Below, one piece after another: positions 26,943 through 35,816 of a DNA stretch of 64,000 bases. The position numbers were made by a program, and so were the translations under genes. Source of the stretch: Lachnospiraceae bacterium (GTDB taxonomy: Bacteria; Bacillota; Clostridia; Lachnospirales; Lachnospiraceae). The notes beneath the pieces were generated by a model. That model saw only the letters and a program-made list of their open reading frames with translations, was not told the DNA's origin and made no database searches. Position 1 is the stretch's first letter; each line of letters begins with the position of its first letter. The stretch is taken from positions 33,453-97,452 of the forward strand of contig JAFSCH010000017.1 of assembly GCA_017436865.1 (NCBI GenBank). The letters are read 5' to 3'.

Positions 26943-28355
26943 GTGTTAAAGTATGATAAAAAAGTTTTATATATAACGATAGGTGTTTTGTTATTTTTTC
27001 CAATAATTTTATTTTCCCTATACTTATATGAGGATATATGTCTAACGACAATGCACGGATTAACAGTATGGTATACAATATTTGATGGATATTCGTTATG
27101 TGATTTTTATGCAATACCATATCCTTTAAATACAAATCCAGCATATGCATATTATGACTTTTTTATTTATATTATTTTTGCTATATGGAATATTCCGCTG
27201 TTTGTTTTTGAAAAGATAACAAATGTAAGTTTTATGGATCATTACATTACTCGTTTATATGCCAAAACAATTATATTGTTTTTTCTTGTATTAGCATCCG
27301 TACAGGTAAAAAAATTAACGATGAAGGTTTGTAATGATGAAAATAAATCAAATTGGTCAGTATTTGTATTTATTTTTTCAATAACTGTATTTCAAACAAT
27401 ATTTGTTATAGGTGGATATGATATTATATCTGTTTTTTTTACATTAGTTGGTATAAATTCATACCTTGATAAAAAGAATAAAAAATTTGTTGTTTCGTTT
27501 GCTTGTGCGATTGCATGTAAAATGTTTGCAGCATGGATATTTATTCCATTGGTATTACTGAGAAAAAAGAAGATAAGCCATATTTTTCTTTATGGTATTG
27601 GTGGAATTAGTGTTATTGCTATACCTAAAGTGATTTTTAAAATACATACATTAGTTAACGGCAAATTAACAGCATTTTCAGAGTTTGGACCAGGTGAAGT
27701 GTCAAACATGGATTTAATCAATGATTTTCTGTGGAGTGGAGAGGCTCCGATTACGATTCCGTCAATTCCATTGTTATTCTTTTGCTATTTTATTATATGG
27801 GTATGGTGTTGGTTTGAAAAAGAAGAGAGGAAGAATGCAGAAGTTGTGTATATTTCATTGATTAGTATAGCCGTGTTTTTTCTTACAGCGAATACATATC
27901 CTTATTGGTTAATTTTGGTGTCACCATATATTGCGGTACTAATATGCTATAATTGGACAGAGGTTTCTAAAACACTTTTTTTGGAGGCGTGTTTTGGAAT
28001 AGGATATATTTTCACAAAAGTATTTTCAAGTCCTCAGTGTTATCACTATAATTTGATTGTGCAGATGCTAAAAAATGAGGAGTTTTCCATGGATTTCTAT
28101 TATATAGGGCTGTATAATATTTTGAATAAACTTGCAAATTTAATGAGTATAACATCTGATAGTTTCAGAACTTTAGCTAGGAGTGTTTATGGTGCTTCAT
28201 TTATATTACTTATATATTATTTGAGACCTAAATTAGAGAGCAAAGATGATATTTTGATAGACAATAAAAAATATTTTTACTGGAAAGCTGCTTGTTGTAT
28301 TTTTGTTTCGTGTATTCCGGTGTTAGGCTTTGTTATTAGAAAGGTAATATATTAA
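26943..28355 (+). CDS. Polytopic membrane protein, possible GT-C glycosyltransferase
   Basis: 470 residues from GTG 26943, chosen because AAGGTGG lies seven bases upstream; ATG 26925 and TTG 26907 are alternatives. About eleven membrane segments. The first extracytoplasmic loop starts with YEDICL, the acidic pair seen in GT-C enzymes, and the gene is followed directly by a GtrB-like polyprenyl-phosphate sugar synthase, the usual donor maker for such enzymes. I cannot name a family. Strongly A/T-rich codon use (ATA, TTA, TAT) compared with upstream genes suggests separate origin. A Wzx/Wzy-type role is a weaker alternative. Confidence 0.5.
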   Translation: MLKYDKKVLYITIGVLLFFPIILFSLYLYEDICLTTMHGLTVWYTIFDGYSLCDFYAIPYPLNTNPAYAYYDFFIYIIFAIWNIPLFVFEKITNVSFMDHYITRLYAKTIILFFLVLASVQVKKLTMKVCNDENKSNWSVFVFIFSITVFQTIFVIGGYDIISVFFTLVGINSYLDKKNKKFVVSFACAIACKMFAAWIFIPLVLLRKKKISHIFLYGIGGISVIAIPKVIFKIHTLVNGKLTAFSEFGPGEVSNMDLINDFLWSGEAPITIPSIPLLFFCYFIIWVWCWFEKEERKNAEVVYISLISIAVFFLTANTYPYWLILVSPYIAVLICYNWTEVSKTLFLEACFGIGYIFTKVFSSPQCYHYNLIVQMLKNEEFSMDFYYIGLYNILNKLANLMSITSDSFRTLARSVYGASFILLIYYLRPKLESKDDILIDNKKYFYWKAACCIFVSCIPVLGFVIRKVIY

Positions 28356-28378
28356 AAGTTAGGAGATTGTAGAAAAGG

Positions 28379-29299
28379 ATGAAGCCTTCAATAGTAGTTC
28401 CAGTTTATTATAATGCGGATAGCTTGGAAGATATGTATCATGATTTAAAAGAAAGGGTACTGACAAAATTAGAGTGTGAATATGAATTGATTTTTGTAAA
28501 TGATGGATCTGGTGATGAGAGTTATCAGGTTATGAAAAAGCTAAAGGAACAGGATGACAATATAAGGAATTTTAGTTTATCTAGAAACTTTGGCTCGCAT
28601 GCGGCAATATTGTGTGGCTTAGAGCATATAACAGGAGATTGTGCTGTTGTAAAGGCAGCAGATATGCAGGAACCTAGCGAATTGATTTTAGATATGCTTG
28701 AAAGTTGGAAAAAGGGAAATAATGTTGTATTGGCGGTAAGGCAGGAAAGAAATGAAAGCTTAAAGCAGAAATATTTTGCTAATTTATACTATACATTAGT
28801 TCGGAAAATGGCATTGTCTAATATGCCGGAGGCAGGATTTGATATTTATTTAGTTGATAAAAAAGTAGTTAACGTGTTAAGCGCACTGGACGAGAAAAAT
28901 AGTTCTTTAGCTTGTCAAATATTATGGTCAGGATTTAAAACAGACATGGTTCCATATGTAAGATTGGCTAGACAAGTAGGAAAGAGTCGCTGGACATTAG
29001 CAAAAAAGCTTCGCCTTGTTATGGATACATTATTTAGTTTTTCTACAGTACCAATAAAGGCAGTGACTACGATAGGAATATTTTCTTTCTGTGGTGCTAT
29101 TATTTGGGCGATTGTAGAAATTGTATTTAAATTGATGGGAATGATAGATGTTAATGGATGGACAACACTATTTATTTTCAACTTGTTTAGCTTTGGTGTT
29201 ATTATGTTGACTTTAGGTATCCTTGGTGAATATTTGTGGAGAACCTTTGATGCATCAAGAAATCGTCCGCCATATATAGTCGAGGATGACGATAAATAA
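28379..29299 (+). CDS. GtrB/ArnC-like polyprenyl-phosphate glycosyltransferase (GT2)
   Basis: 306 residues. N-terminal GT-A domain: SIVVPVYYNADSLEDMY, FVNDGSGDES, LSRNFGSHAAILCGLEH and KAADMQEPSEL, the form taken by the DADLQDPPE motif of this family. Two C-terminal membrane segments (about residues 222-290) and the LGILGEYLWR end block are typical of GtrB/DPM-like synthases, which load a sugar onto undecaprenyl phosphate for an extracytoplasmic transferase. The upstream membrane protein (26943) is the probable user. No GtrA-type flippase is present. Confidence 0.87.
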   Translation: MKPSIVVPVYYNADSLEDMYHDLKERVLTKLECEYELIFVNDGSGDESYQVMKKLKEQDDNIRNFSLSRNFGSHAAILCGLEHITGDCAVVKAADMQEPSELILDMLESWKKGNNVVLAVRQERNESLKQKYFANLYYTLVRKMALSNMPEAGFDIYLVDKKVVNVLSALDEKNSSLACQILWSGFKTDMVPYVRLARQVGKSRWTLAKKLRLVMDTLFSFSTVPIKAVTTIGIFSFCGAIIWAIVEIVFKLMGMIDVNGWTTLFIFNLFSFGVIMLTLGILGEYLWRTFDASRNRPPYIVEDDDK

Positions 29300-29315
29300 T
29301 CAATGAGAGGAATAT

Positions 29316-29807
29316 ATGTTACGCAGATTAGAAAAAAAGGATGCACCATTCATGCTAGAGTGGATGCATGATGAGGATATTACCGCAGGCTTTCAGCGAC
29401 CATTCATGGAGACAACATTAGAAGAAGTGTTGGCTTTTATTGAGAACAGCTTTGATGAGGAAAATCAAAATTTTGCGTTTGTGAATGAGCAGGATGAATA
29501 TATGGGAACCATCAGTTTGAAGCATATTTGTCATGTGAATGATAAGGCAGAATATGCAGTTGTTGCAAGAAAGTGTGCACAAGGGACTGGAGTAACTAAG
29601 ACGGCAACGGAGGAATTATTAAGATATGCCTTCGAAGAACTTGGTTTACATAAAATATACCTAAGTGTATTAGAAGAGAATATAAGAGCGCAGAAGTTTT
29701 ATGAGAAATGTGGCTTTGTCAAAGAAGGATTAGAAACCGATGCGGTGAAGATAAAGGGAAGATATCATAATCATATTTGGTATGGAATAGTTGAGAGGCA
29801 CATATAG
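29316..29807 (+). CDS. GNAT family N-acetyltransferase
   Basis: 163 residues. RimJ/RimL-type GNAT: LRRLEKKDAPFMLEWMHD at the start, the acetyl-CoA loop ARKCAQGTGVTKTA near residue 86, and the C-terminal NIRAQKFYEKCGFVKEG block. Located five genes after a sugar aminotransferase and three after the FdtA-like enzyme, it is the best candidate for N-acetylating the amino sugar, as the GNAT WecD does for dTDP-Fuc4N. Known FdtC/QdtC enzymes are left-handed beta-helix proteins, so this would be an unrelated replacement; that is inference. Behind GAGAGGAA. Confidence 0.82.
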   Translation: MLRRLEKKDAPFMLEWMHDEDITAGFQRPFMETTLEEVLAFIENSFDEENQNFAFVNEQDEYMGTISLKHICHVNDKAEYAVVARKCAQGTGVTKTATEELLRYAFEELGLHKIYLSVLEENIRAQKFYEKCGFVKEGLETDAVKIKGRYHNHIWYGIVERHI

Positions 29808-29840
29808 AAATCGTAAAAGTAATTAACGAAGGAGAAAGAT

Positions 29841-30278
29841 ATGGAAGATAATTATAAGGATACCGTATATCGAATGAGTGATTCGGCAACAGTGCTTCAT
29901 AAGAACAAAAAGTGGTTTAACACTTGCTATTTAGCAGGATATGTAGCAGAGTGTTATTGCAAGGAAATATTGCTTTTAGCAGAACAGGAAGGATATCACT
30001 TTCATAGTGCTGGTAGTGTAAGAAAGTTTAGCCATAAATTGGATAAATTAAAGGATGAAGTCAATCTGATTGCTCTAGTGGCAGGTGTAGCATCTGCATA
30101 CTGTATAGATGTGCAGAAGGAATGTCCAACAATATATGCTAATTGGAATCCTAATAAGCGGTATCAGAGCAACAGCCATATGTTTAATCAGGAAGTTAAT
30201 GCAGATAAAGTAATGAATGAAATGCAAAAATTGATGAAAAGTATTGTGCAAATGGAAATAGATGGGGTGCTGGTATGA
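29841..30278 (+). CDS. HEPN-like domain protein
   Basis: 145 residues, helical. WFNTCYLAGYVAECYCKEILL (split here as WFNTCYLAGYVAE and CYCKEILL) is the pattern of HEPN first helices, where a small-residue/Cys stretch packs the bundle, and a KFSHKLDKL segment follows. R61 and H65 are three residues apart, so the ribonuclease motif Rx4-6H is not met as written. The next gene, a large double ATPase, starts within its stop (four-base ATGA overlap), so the two form a unit. HEPN proteins paired with ATPases are common in toxin-antitoxin and abortive-infection systems. Function inferred. Confidence 0.6.
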   Translation: MEDNYKDTVYRMSDSATVLHKNKKWFNTCYLAGYVAECYCKEILLLAEQEGYHFHSAGSVRKFSHKLDKLKDEVNLIALVAGVASAYCIDVQKECPTIYANWNPNKRYQSNSHMFNQEVNADKVMNEMQKLMKSIVQMEIDGVLV

Positions 30279-32962
30279 TTCATTTTGATGAGGTAAAGGA
30301 CAAGGTTATAGTATTTGTAAAAAAGACTAAGGAAGTAGATAATGAGTATTATATTGTACGTGATGTGTATGGAAAGATATCTATCTATATTATCGGGGAT
30401 ACAGATATAGACAAATTGTATTTTGAACTTAAAGATGTGATTAGTGAAGCTTGGATCGGTCAGATAAGAATATTAGAAAAAGATTCTGTGTTGTTAGAGG
30501 AAATTATCTCTTGTAGTAAGGAAATAGAATCACAAATTTATTATAGTGAGAGACAGTTAGTAAAGCGTTCATGGAGAGGTGTGCAGTGTAGAAGCAGCGA
30601 TACGAACAGTAAAGTGGTTACATTTTATTCTTATAAGGGTGGAGTAGGAAGAACAACTACATTAGCTTTGACAGCGTTACAAATGGCGCGTGAAGGAAAA
30701 AAAGTAGTAGCGTTAGATTTAGATCTTGAAGCACCGGGTTTGTCAACTGTATTGAAACCAGAGAACGCAAAGCAGTATCCTCAATATGGTGTTGTGGATT
30801 ATTTGGTTGAAGGAGAAGTAAATCAAGAACATATAAAGCTGGATGAATATATGTATGCAGTTACAGATAAGAGCCTGTTAGGTATGGCAGGTGGTGAACT
30901 GTATGTAATGCAGGCGGCAAATATGATAGATAGTGAATATGAGAAATATTATTCTAAATTGTCAAGAATTGATTTTAATATGCCTAAGTATATGAACGAG
31001 AATGGTCCTATACAAGTACTGTTAAAAAAGATTGAAAAACAGTATGCACCAGACTATATATTGATTGATTCGCGAGCAGGTATTCATGATATAGGTGGAT
31101 TAGCATTATTAAATTATTCTGATGAAGTAGTGGCTTTGTTCTATGGGAATGAGCAAAATATGCTTGGATTAAAATTTGTGTTGCCTAGATTAGTTGCAGC
31201 TGAACTACCGTTTTATTTAATAAATACACCAGTTCCTGTGTTAGAAGAAGCTACACAAGAGGAAGTTATGTGCTACTTGAAAAATTGTTATCATATATTG
31301 TCTGAATGCGGTTATTTTGGTGATGAAATACCTGATATTTTTGATGAAAGCTCACCTCATTATCCAATAAATATTTTCTATGATGTTGTTAGTGCTAATC
31401 CTAATACAGTGACCAAATTGGTACAAATTTTGAATAGAGATGGAGAGCAGAATATTTATAAACAGCTTGCAAAATTGCTATTTGCTGAAAGTGAAGTGAC
31501 AACGGTTTCGGATTCAGACTGGAATAAGAAAAGTATGTTGCAGGCGATAAAAGAGATATCAGTTTCTTCTGCTGATGATGAATTTCTGTCATATGAAGAG
31601 TTGAAGCAAAATTTTTATCCATTGGTAGAATATAAATATGTATTTGACAACAGTAAGTTCATTATAACCGGTTCAAAAGGGAGTGGGAAGACTGCCTTAT
31701 TTAAAGCATTGAAATGTCAGCAGTATGCGCAGGCACTGGCTGAATATTTAGATATCCCTGAAAATGTTATACAATCCACAAAATGGATTGTTGGATTAGA
31801 TAAAGCAATAGGCTTTCCTACTAAGGCAAATATTAATGCGGTAGGAAAGACACGAGATAGAGAATATTATTCTATTTATTGGAAAGTATTAGCAATACGT
31901 GTTTTAAAGAATATAATTGAAGAAATTGGATTGATTTGTTCAGATGATATAAAGGAATTGATAAATTGTAAATATAGTGAGATTAGTACAATTGTTAGTT
32001 TTAAAAAGAATATAGATGAGCAGTTGTCCGATTATTTTATGGATATAGAACAGAAATTACAAGAAGAACAAAAAACGGTAATTATAACGTATGATTATTT
32101 AGATTATTATATAGATAAAGAGTATCGAGGAGAAATGATTTCGGAGTTATTGAATTTCTGGTGGGAGAATCATATACGTTTTCGTAATTTAAGGACAAAG
32201 ATATTTTTGCGTAAGGATATTCTAAATAATGAGGTATATTTAACAGATAAAGTGAAGTTAAGTAATTATCAGGCCACAATAGAATGGGATTATAATCATT
32301 TATTATCAATGTTATGGAAACGAATGATGGAAGCTAATGGGGATTTGCGAGAGTCAGTAAAACGTGTTTTAGAGAATAAAGGATATTCTATACAAGAATC
32401 GAAGGTAGTAGGGATTGTACCGAAACCAAGTGAGGAAATCAATAAGATTATTTTAGGAGAACTTATTGGTGAAAAAATGGGAAAAGGTAATAAAGCCTAT
32501 ACGTATAATTGGATTATGTATAGATTAGGAGATACCAATCAGAATATTGTTCCGAGAAGTATATTGAAGTTATTTTCTATAGCGGCACAAAACGAAATAA
32601 TTGAAATGGAAAATAGTAATAAGGATAATTATAAGTTGATTAGACCGCGTTCTTTGGAAAAGTCAATGCTTGAAGTGTCGAAGGACAGAGTTACTGATAT
32701 GCGAGAAGAATATCAAGAATATGCATGTGTATTTGATGATTTGCAAAATTATTGCAAAACTTTTCCAGTAGAAGAAATTGATTTACGTAAGGCTTTGATT
32801 CAATGTGGATTAAAAACAGAAAATCTAAATACAGAAATTGCAAAACTGATAGAAATAGGAGTTTTGAAAGAGTATCAGAATAAGAAAAGTGATCCTGTCA
32901 GATACCACATTCCGGATATTTATTTACGAGGAATGTCATTAACAAGAAAGGGATTCAACTAA
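30275..32962 (+). CDS. Double P-loop protein: KGGVGR (ParA/MinD-like) ATPase fused to a second ATPase
   Basis: 895 residues. Residues 1-110 form a small alpha/beta domain of unknown kind. KGGVGRTT (121-128) is the deviant Walker A of the ParA/MinD (SIMIBI) class, with Arg in place of the usual second Lys; DLDLEAPGLS (about 148-157) and YILIDSRAG (about 259-267) are its switch and Walker B blocks. A second P-loop, GSKGSGKT (466-473), begins another ATPase domain resembling the Sll1717-type P-loop family. The C terminus (about 760-895) looks like winged helices. Such proteins occur near defence genes. It is coupled to the HEPN-like gene. Function not known. Confidence 0.75.
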   Translation: MIHFDEVKDKVIVFVKKTKEVDNEYYIVRDVYGKISIYIIGDTDIDKLYFELKDVISEAWIGQIRILEKDSVLLEEIISCSKEIESQIYYSERQLVKRSWRGVQCRSSDTNSKVVTFYSYKGGVGRTTTLALTALQMAREGKKVVALDLDLEAPGLSTVLKPENAKQYPQYGVVDYLVEGEVNQEHIKLDEYMYAVTDKSLLGMAGGELYVMQAANMIDSEYEKYYSKLSRIDFNMPKYMNENGPIQVLLKKIEKQYAPDYILIDSRAGIHDIGGLALLNYSDEVVALFYGNEQNMLGLKFVLPRLVAAELPFYLINTPVPVLEEATQEEVMCYLKNCYHILSECGYFGDEIPDIFDESSPHYPINIFYDVVSANPNTVTKLVQILNRDGEQNIYKQLAKLLFAESEVTTVSDSDWNKKSMLQAIKEISVSSADDEFLSYEELKQNFYPLVEYKYVFDNSKFIITGSKGSGKTALFKALKCQQYAQALAEYLDIPENVIQSTKWIVGLDKAIGFPTKANINAVGKTRDREYYSIYWKVLAIRVLKNIIEEIGLICSDDIKELINCKYSEISTIVSFKKNIDEQLSDYFMDIEQKLQEEQKTVIITYDYLDYYIDKEYRGEMISELLNFWWENHIRFRNLRTKIFLRKDILNNEVYLTDKVKLSNYQATIEWDYNHLLSMLWKRMMEANGDLRESVKRVLENKGYSIQESKVVGIVPKPSEEINKIILGELIGEKMGKGNKAYTYNWIMYRLGDTNQNIVPRSILKLFSIAAQNEIIEMENSNKDNYKLIRPRSLEKSMLEVSKDRVTDMREEYQEYACVFDDLQNYCKTFPVEEIDLRKALIQCGLKTENLNTEIAKLIEIGVLKEYQNKKSDPVRYHIPDIYLRGMSLTRKGFN

Positions 32963-32990
32963 GTAAGATAATATGCAGAGGAATAGATAA

Positions 32991-34652
32991 ATGATATCAA
33001 TAATTGTATTTTCAAAAGGGCGTCCAATGCAGTTACATGCGTATCTGGAGAGCTTATTAAAGTACTCAGATGCACAGCAGAAATGGATTACCGTATTATG
33101 CTGTGAAATGGAAAAAATTCGATACGAAAAGGTAAAAAAGAGCTTTCCGGAAGTGAATTGGGTGACAGAAACTCGTTTTGAAACGGATTTGAAGCAGGCA
33201 ATAGCACAGGCAAATGATTATATTATGTTTGGCTGTGATGATGTTGTGTTTACAAGAAAGTTCAGTCTGGAAAAGGCATGCGAGTACTTAAAGACGAATG
33301 AACAGGTCTTTGGTTTTAGCATGCGTTTGGGCGAGAATATTAAGCCAATGCCGGAGAATCTGTCAAAGGATAATGAAGTACTGGAATGGAAGTGGGAAGG
33401 CTGTAAAGAAGCACACTACAACTATCCTTGGGAGCTAGACTGTACAGTATATCGCAAGGAAGATGTATTGCAGCTTACGAATCAGAAGGAAGTACAGATT
33501 AAGAATCCGAATTACTATGAAGCAATGATTACGGAAGATAATCGAAGTGAGAGAATTGCTAGAAAGCACATGGCTTCTAACAAAGAGTCGGGTTGTGCGA
33601 TTGTCATTACCGTAAATCGTGTACAGGAGACACATCAGAATGGTTTCGATGATAGTATGATGACGGATATCTATTCTTTAGACAAGCTTTATAATGATGA
33701 AGACAATTATCTTGATATTGATAAGATATCTCAAATGAGTAACGATATCATTCATGTAGGCGCAGAGTATTTTATACTGAAAAAGCAGGCTAAGGGCTAT
33801 TCTCAGAACCGCTTATGGAAGAAAAAAGCAAAAGCATTACAAGATAAGCTTTTGAGATTCCCTAAGCGTGTATATCGTTATTGTGAAAAAAGAAAGTATT
33901 TAAGTGGAGCATATGAGAATAAGCTTCATATTCTGAGTACCGATGAGACGCTAACGGCATTAGAGAACATGAATTTTAGCTTTTTACGTTTTGGAGATGG
34001 CGAGATAGCGATTGCAAATGGTCAGGGAATCCCTTTTCAGGAAGCAAATGAAACGCTTGGAGGAAGGTTAAAAGAGCTGCTTACCGTGCAGGAGGAAGGA
34101 CTTAAGGTAGGAATCCCATACTATTATATGCATCCGATTAAGAATATGAATTCCTTCGTTCAGAACTTTGCATATTCATTAGGAAAGCAGAGAAAGTACT
34201 TGCTTGCAAACTGCAAGAAAGAAAATGTATATATAGATACAGCCTTAACACAGGTATATCAGACCTATGGCGAGTACGATTTTGATGCATATTATACACG
34301 TATGCAGAAATTACTGGAGGGAAAAGATGTTACCGTTATCTGTGGAGAAGGTGTGCTTGATAAGCTGGAATATAAAGCTTTGGATGTATGCCATTCGGTA
34401 GAATACGTATATGGACCAAGTATGAATGCATATTCTCATTATGATAAGTTATTAGAGCAGGCTAAGAAGATTGATAAAAATAGATTAGTTCTTGTAATTC
34501 TTGGACCGACAGCTAAGGTACTGGTATATGACTTATATAAGGCTGGTTACACAGCATGGGATATAGGGCATTATCTGAAGGATTACGATGCTTATAAGAA
34601 GCAAAGACCGAGAACAGAGGCAGAGATTACACAGTTTTATAAGCCGGATTAA
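32991..34652 (+). CDS. Two-domain glycosyltransferase: GT-A N-terminal domain plus GT-D (DUF1792) domain
   Basis: 553 residues. The N-terminal ~240 residues look like a GT2/GT-A transferase (MISIIVFSKGRPMQLHAYLE; metal-site-like GCDDVVF near 79-85). From about 310 the chain matches the DUF1792/GT-D domain: LRFGDGEIAIANG (R333 to E338 is the RFGDGE signature), GVLDKLEY and VILGPTAKVLVYDLYKAGYTAWDIGHY. GT-D enzymes such as streptococcal DGT1 transfer glucose in glycoprotein glycan synthesis. One chain may therefore add two sugars in turn. It lies between the two defence-like cassettes. Strong for family, inferred for sugars. Confidence 0.82.
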   Translation: MISIIVFSKGRPMQLHAYLESLLKYSDAQQKWITVLCCEMEKIRYEKVKKSFPEVNWVTETRFETDLKQAIAQANDYIMFGCDDVVFTRKFSLEKACEYLKTNEQVFGFSMRLGENIKPMPENLSKDNEVLEWKWEGCKEAHYNYPWELDCTVYRKEDVLQLTNQKEVQIKNPNYYEAMITEDNRSERIARKHMASNKESGCAIVITVNRVQETHQNGFDDSMMTDIYSLDKLYNDEDNYLDIDKISQMSNDIIHVGAEYFILKKQAKGYSQNRLWKKKAKALQDKLLRFPKRVYRYCEKRKYLSGAYENKLHILSTDETLTALENMNFSFLRFGDGEIAIANGQGIPFQEANETLGGRLKELLTVQEEGLKVGIPYYYMHPIKNMNSFVQNFAYSLGKQRKYLLANCKKENVYIDTALTQVYQTYGEYDFDAYYTRMQKLLEGKDVTVICGEGVLDKLEYKALDVCHSVEYVYGPSMNAYSHYDKLLEQAKKIDKNRLVLVILGPTAKVLVYDLYKAGYTAWDIGHYLKDYDAYKKQRPRTEAEITQFYKPD

Positions 34653-34667
34653 GTGGAGATGCTAATA

Positions 34668-35816
34668 ATGAAACAGGAATATCAAATTTTTGAATTAGAA
34701 GCAAAATTGAAAGATGAGATGAATGGTCTGGAATATGAAGAAGAATCTGATGACCTCGGATTAGAAGATATGGAGGAAATACCTTATTGCGCAGATGACA
34801 TTCGTATAGATCAGAAGATGATTTCACTCTATCAGGTGTTTAGGTGGATACAGCAAGAAAAATTGAACCTTCGTCCTGATTTTCAAAGAAATTTTATATG
34901 GAACAGAAAGAAACAGTCATTACTTATAGAATCTCTCATGCTAAAGATACCTATTCCTGCATTTTATTTTGATGAAGATTCAGAAGGGAATAGAACTGTT
35001 ATTGATGGTTTGCAGAGATTATCGACGATTAGTGATTTTCTTGAAGGTAAGTTCCGACTAAATGGTTTGCAGTATTTAGTAAATTGTAATGGGAAAAGCT
35101 ATGATGAATTAGAAAAAAAGTATCAGATGCGAATAGAAGATACACAGTTGGCGGTGAATATTTTGGATGCAAAATGTCCGCCAACCGTGAAATTTGATGT
35201 ATTTAGAAGGATTAATACAGGAGGAGTTCCGCTCAATTCACAAGAAGTACGTAATGTAATGGCAAATAGAAGAACACAGGAGTTTTTGTTAAGATTGTCA
35301 CAGTCAGAAGCTTTTGTAAGCGCAACACGAGGAAAAATAAAGGATAATCGAATGGGAGCGCAAGAGCTTTGCTTGCGATTTGTAACTTATCTTGTGTTAT
35401 ATGATAGAGAAAATAGAAATTTTATTTCTTTTGGAGAAATGAATAATTTGTTGGACAATGCTATTATTGAATTGAATAAAATGGATGAAATAGAATTGAA
35501 GATATTTGAAGATCAATTTGTGACCAGTATGAAAAGGTGTATGTGCTTACTAGGAGAAAAGGCATTTTCGAAACCGAACAATAAAAATGTTATTAACAGA
35601 GCATTATTTATAAGTTGGAGTGTCATTCTTGCCAATAGAGATTTTTCCTTAGAATGGTGTACGAAGAAATTTGAGAAAGCATGTAAGCTTCAACAAAAAT
35701 ATTTGCAAGAAGATATAGGGTATTTTAATTCGATTACATCATCAACGAGCTCCAAAAGAAATATGCTAATGCAATTTCATTATGTTGAAAAAATATTGGA
35801 GGAATTAAATGATTAA
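34668..35816 (+). CDS. DUF262 (ParB/Srx-like nuclease fold) protein
   Basis: 382 residues from ATG 34668, which has AGTGGAG about nine bases upstream; the GTG at 34653 directly abuts the previous stop and is less likely. LRPDFQRNFIWN (about 68-79) and VIDGLQRLSTI (about 111-121) are the DUF262 core, shared with the N-terminal half of GmrSD type IV restriction enzymes. No DUF1524 HNH half follows in this chain or in the next genes. It overlaps the next gene by eight bases. DUF262 proteins are often parts of anti-phage systems; the substrate here is unknown. Confidence 0.82.
   Translation: MKQEYQIFELEAKLKDEMNGLEYEEESDDLGLEDMEEIPYCADDIRIDQKMISLYQVFRWIQQEKLNLRPDFQRNFIWNRKKQSLLIESLMLKIPIPAFYFDEDSEGNRTVIDGLQRLSTISDFLEGKFRLNGLQYLVNCNGKSYDELEKKYQMRIEDTQLAVNILDAKCPPTVKFDVFRRINTGGVPLNSQEVRNVMANRRTQEFLLRLSQSEAFVSATRGKIKDNRMGAQELCLRFVTYLVLYDRENRNFISFGEMNNLLDNAIIELNKMDEIELKIFEDQFVTSMKRCMCLLGEKAFSKPNNKNVINRALFISWSVILANRDFSLEWCTKKFEKACKLQQKYLQEDIGYFNSITSSTSSKRNMLMQFHYVEKILEELND

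Noticed and set aside
30021-30038. HEPN ribonuclease motif Rx4-6H in the 145-residue protein
   Set aside because: R61 and H65 are separated by only three residues, so the motif is not met; catalytic activity is not claimed.
34653-34667. GTG at 34653 as start of the DUF262 gene
   Set aside because: It abuts the previous stop without a ribosome site; AGTGGAG is properly spaced for ATG 34668.
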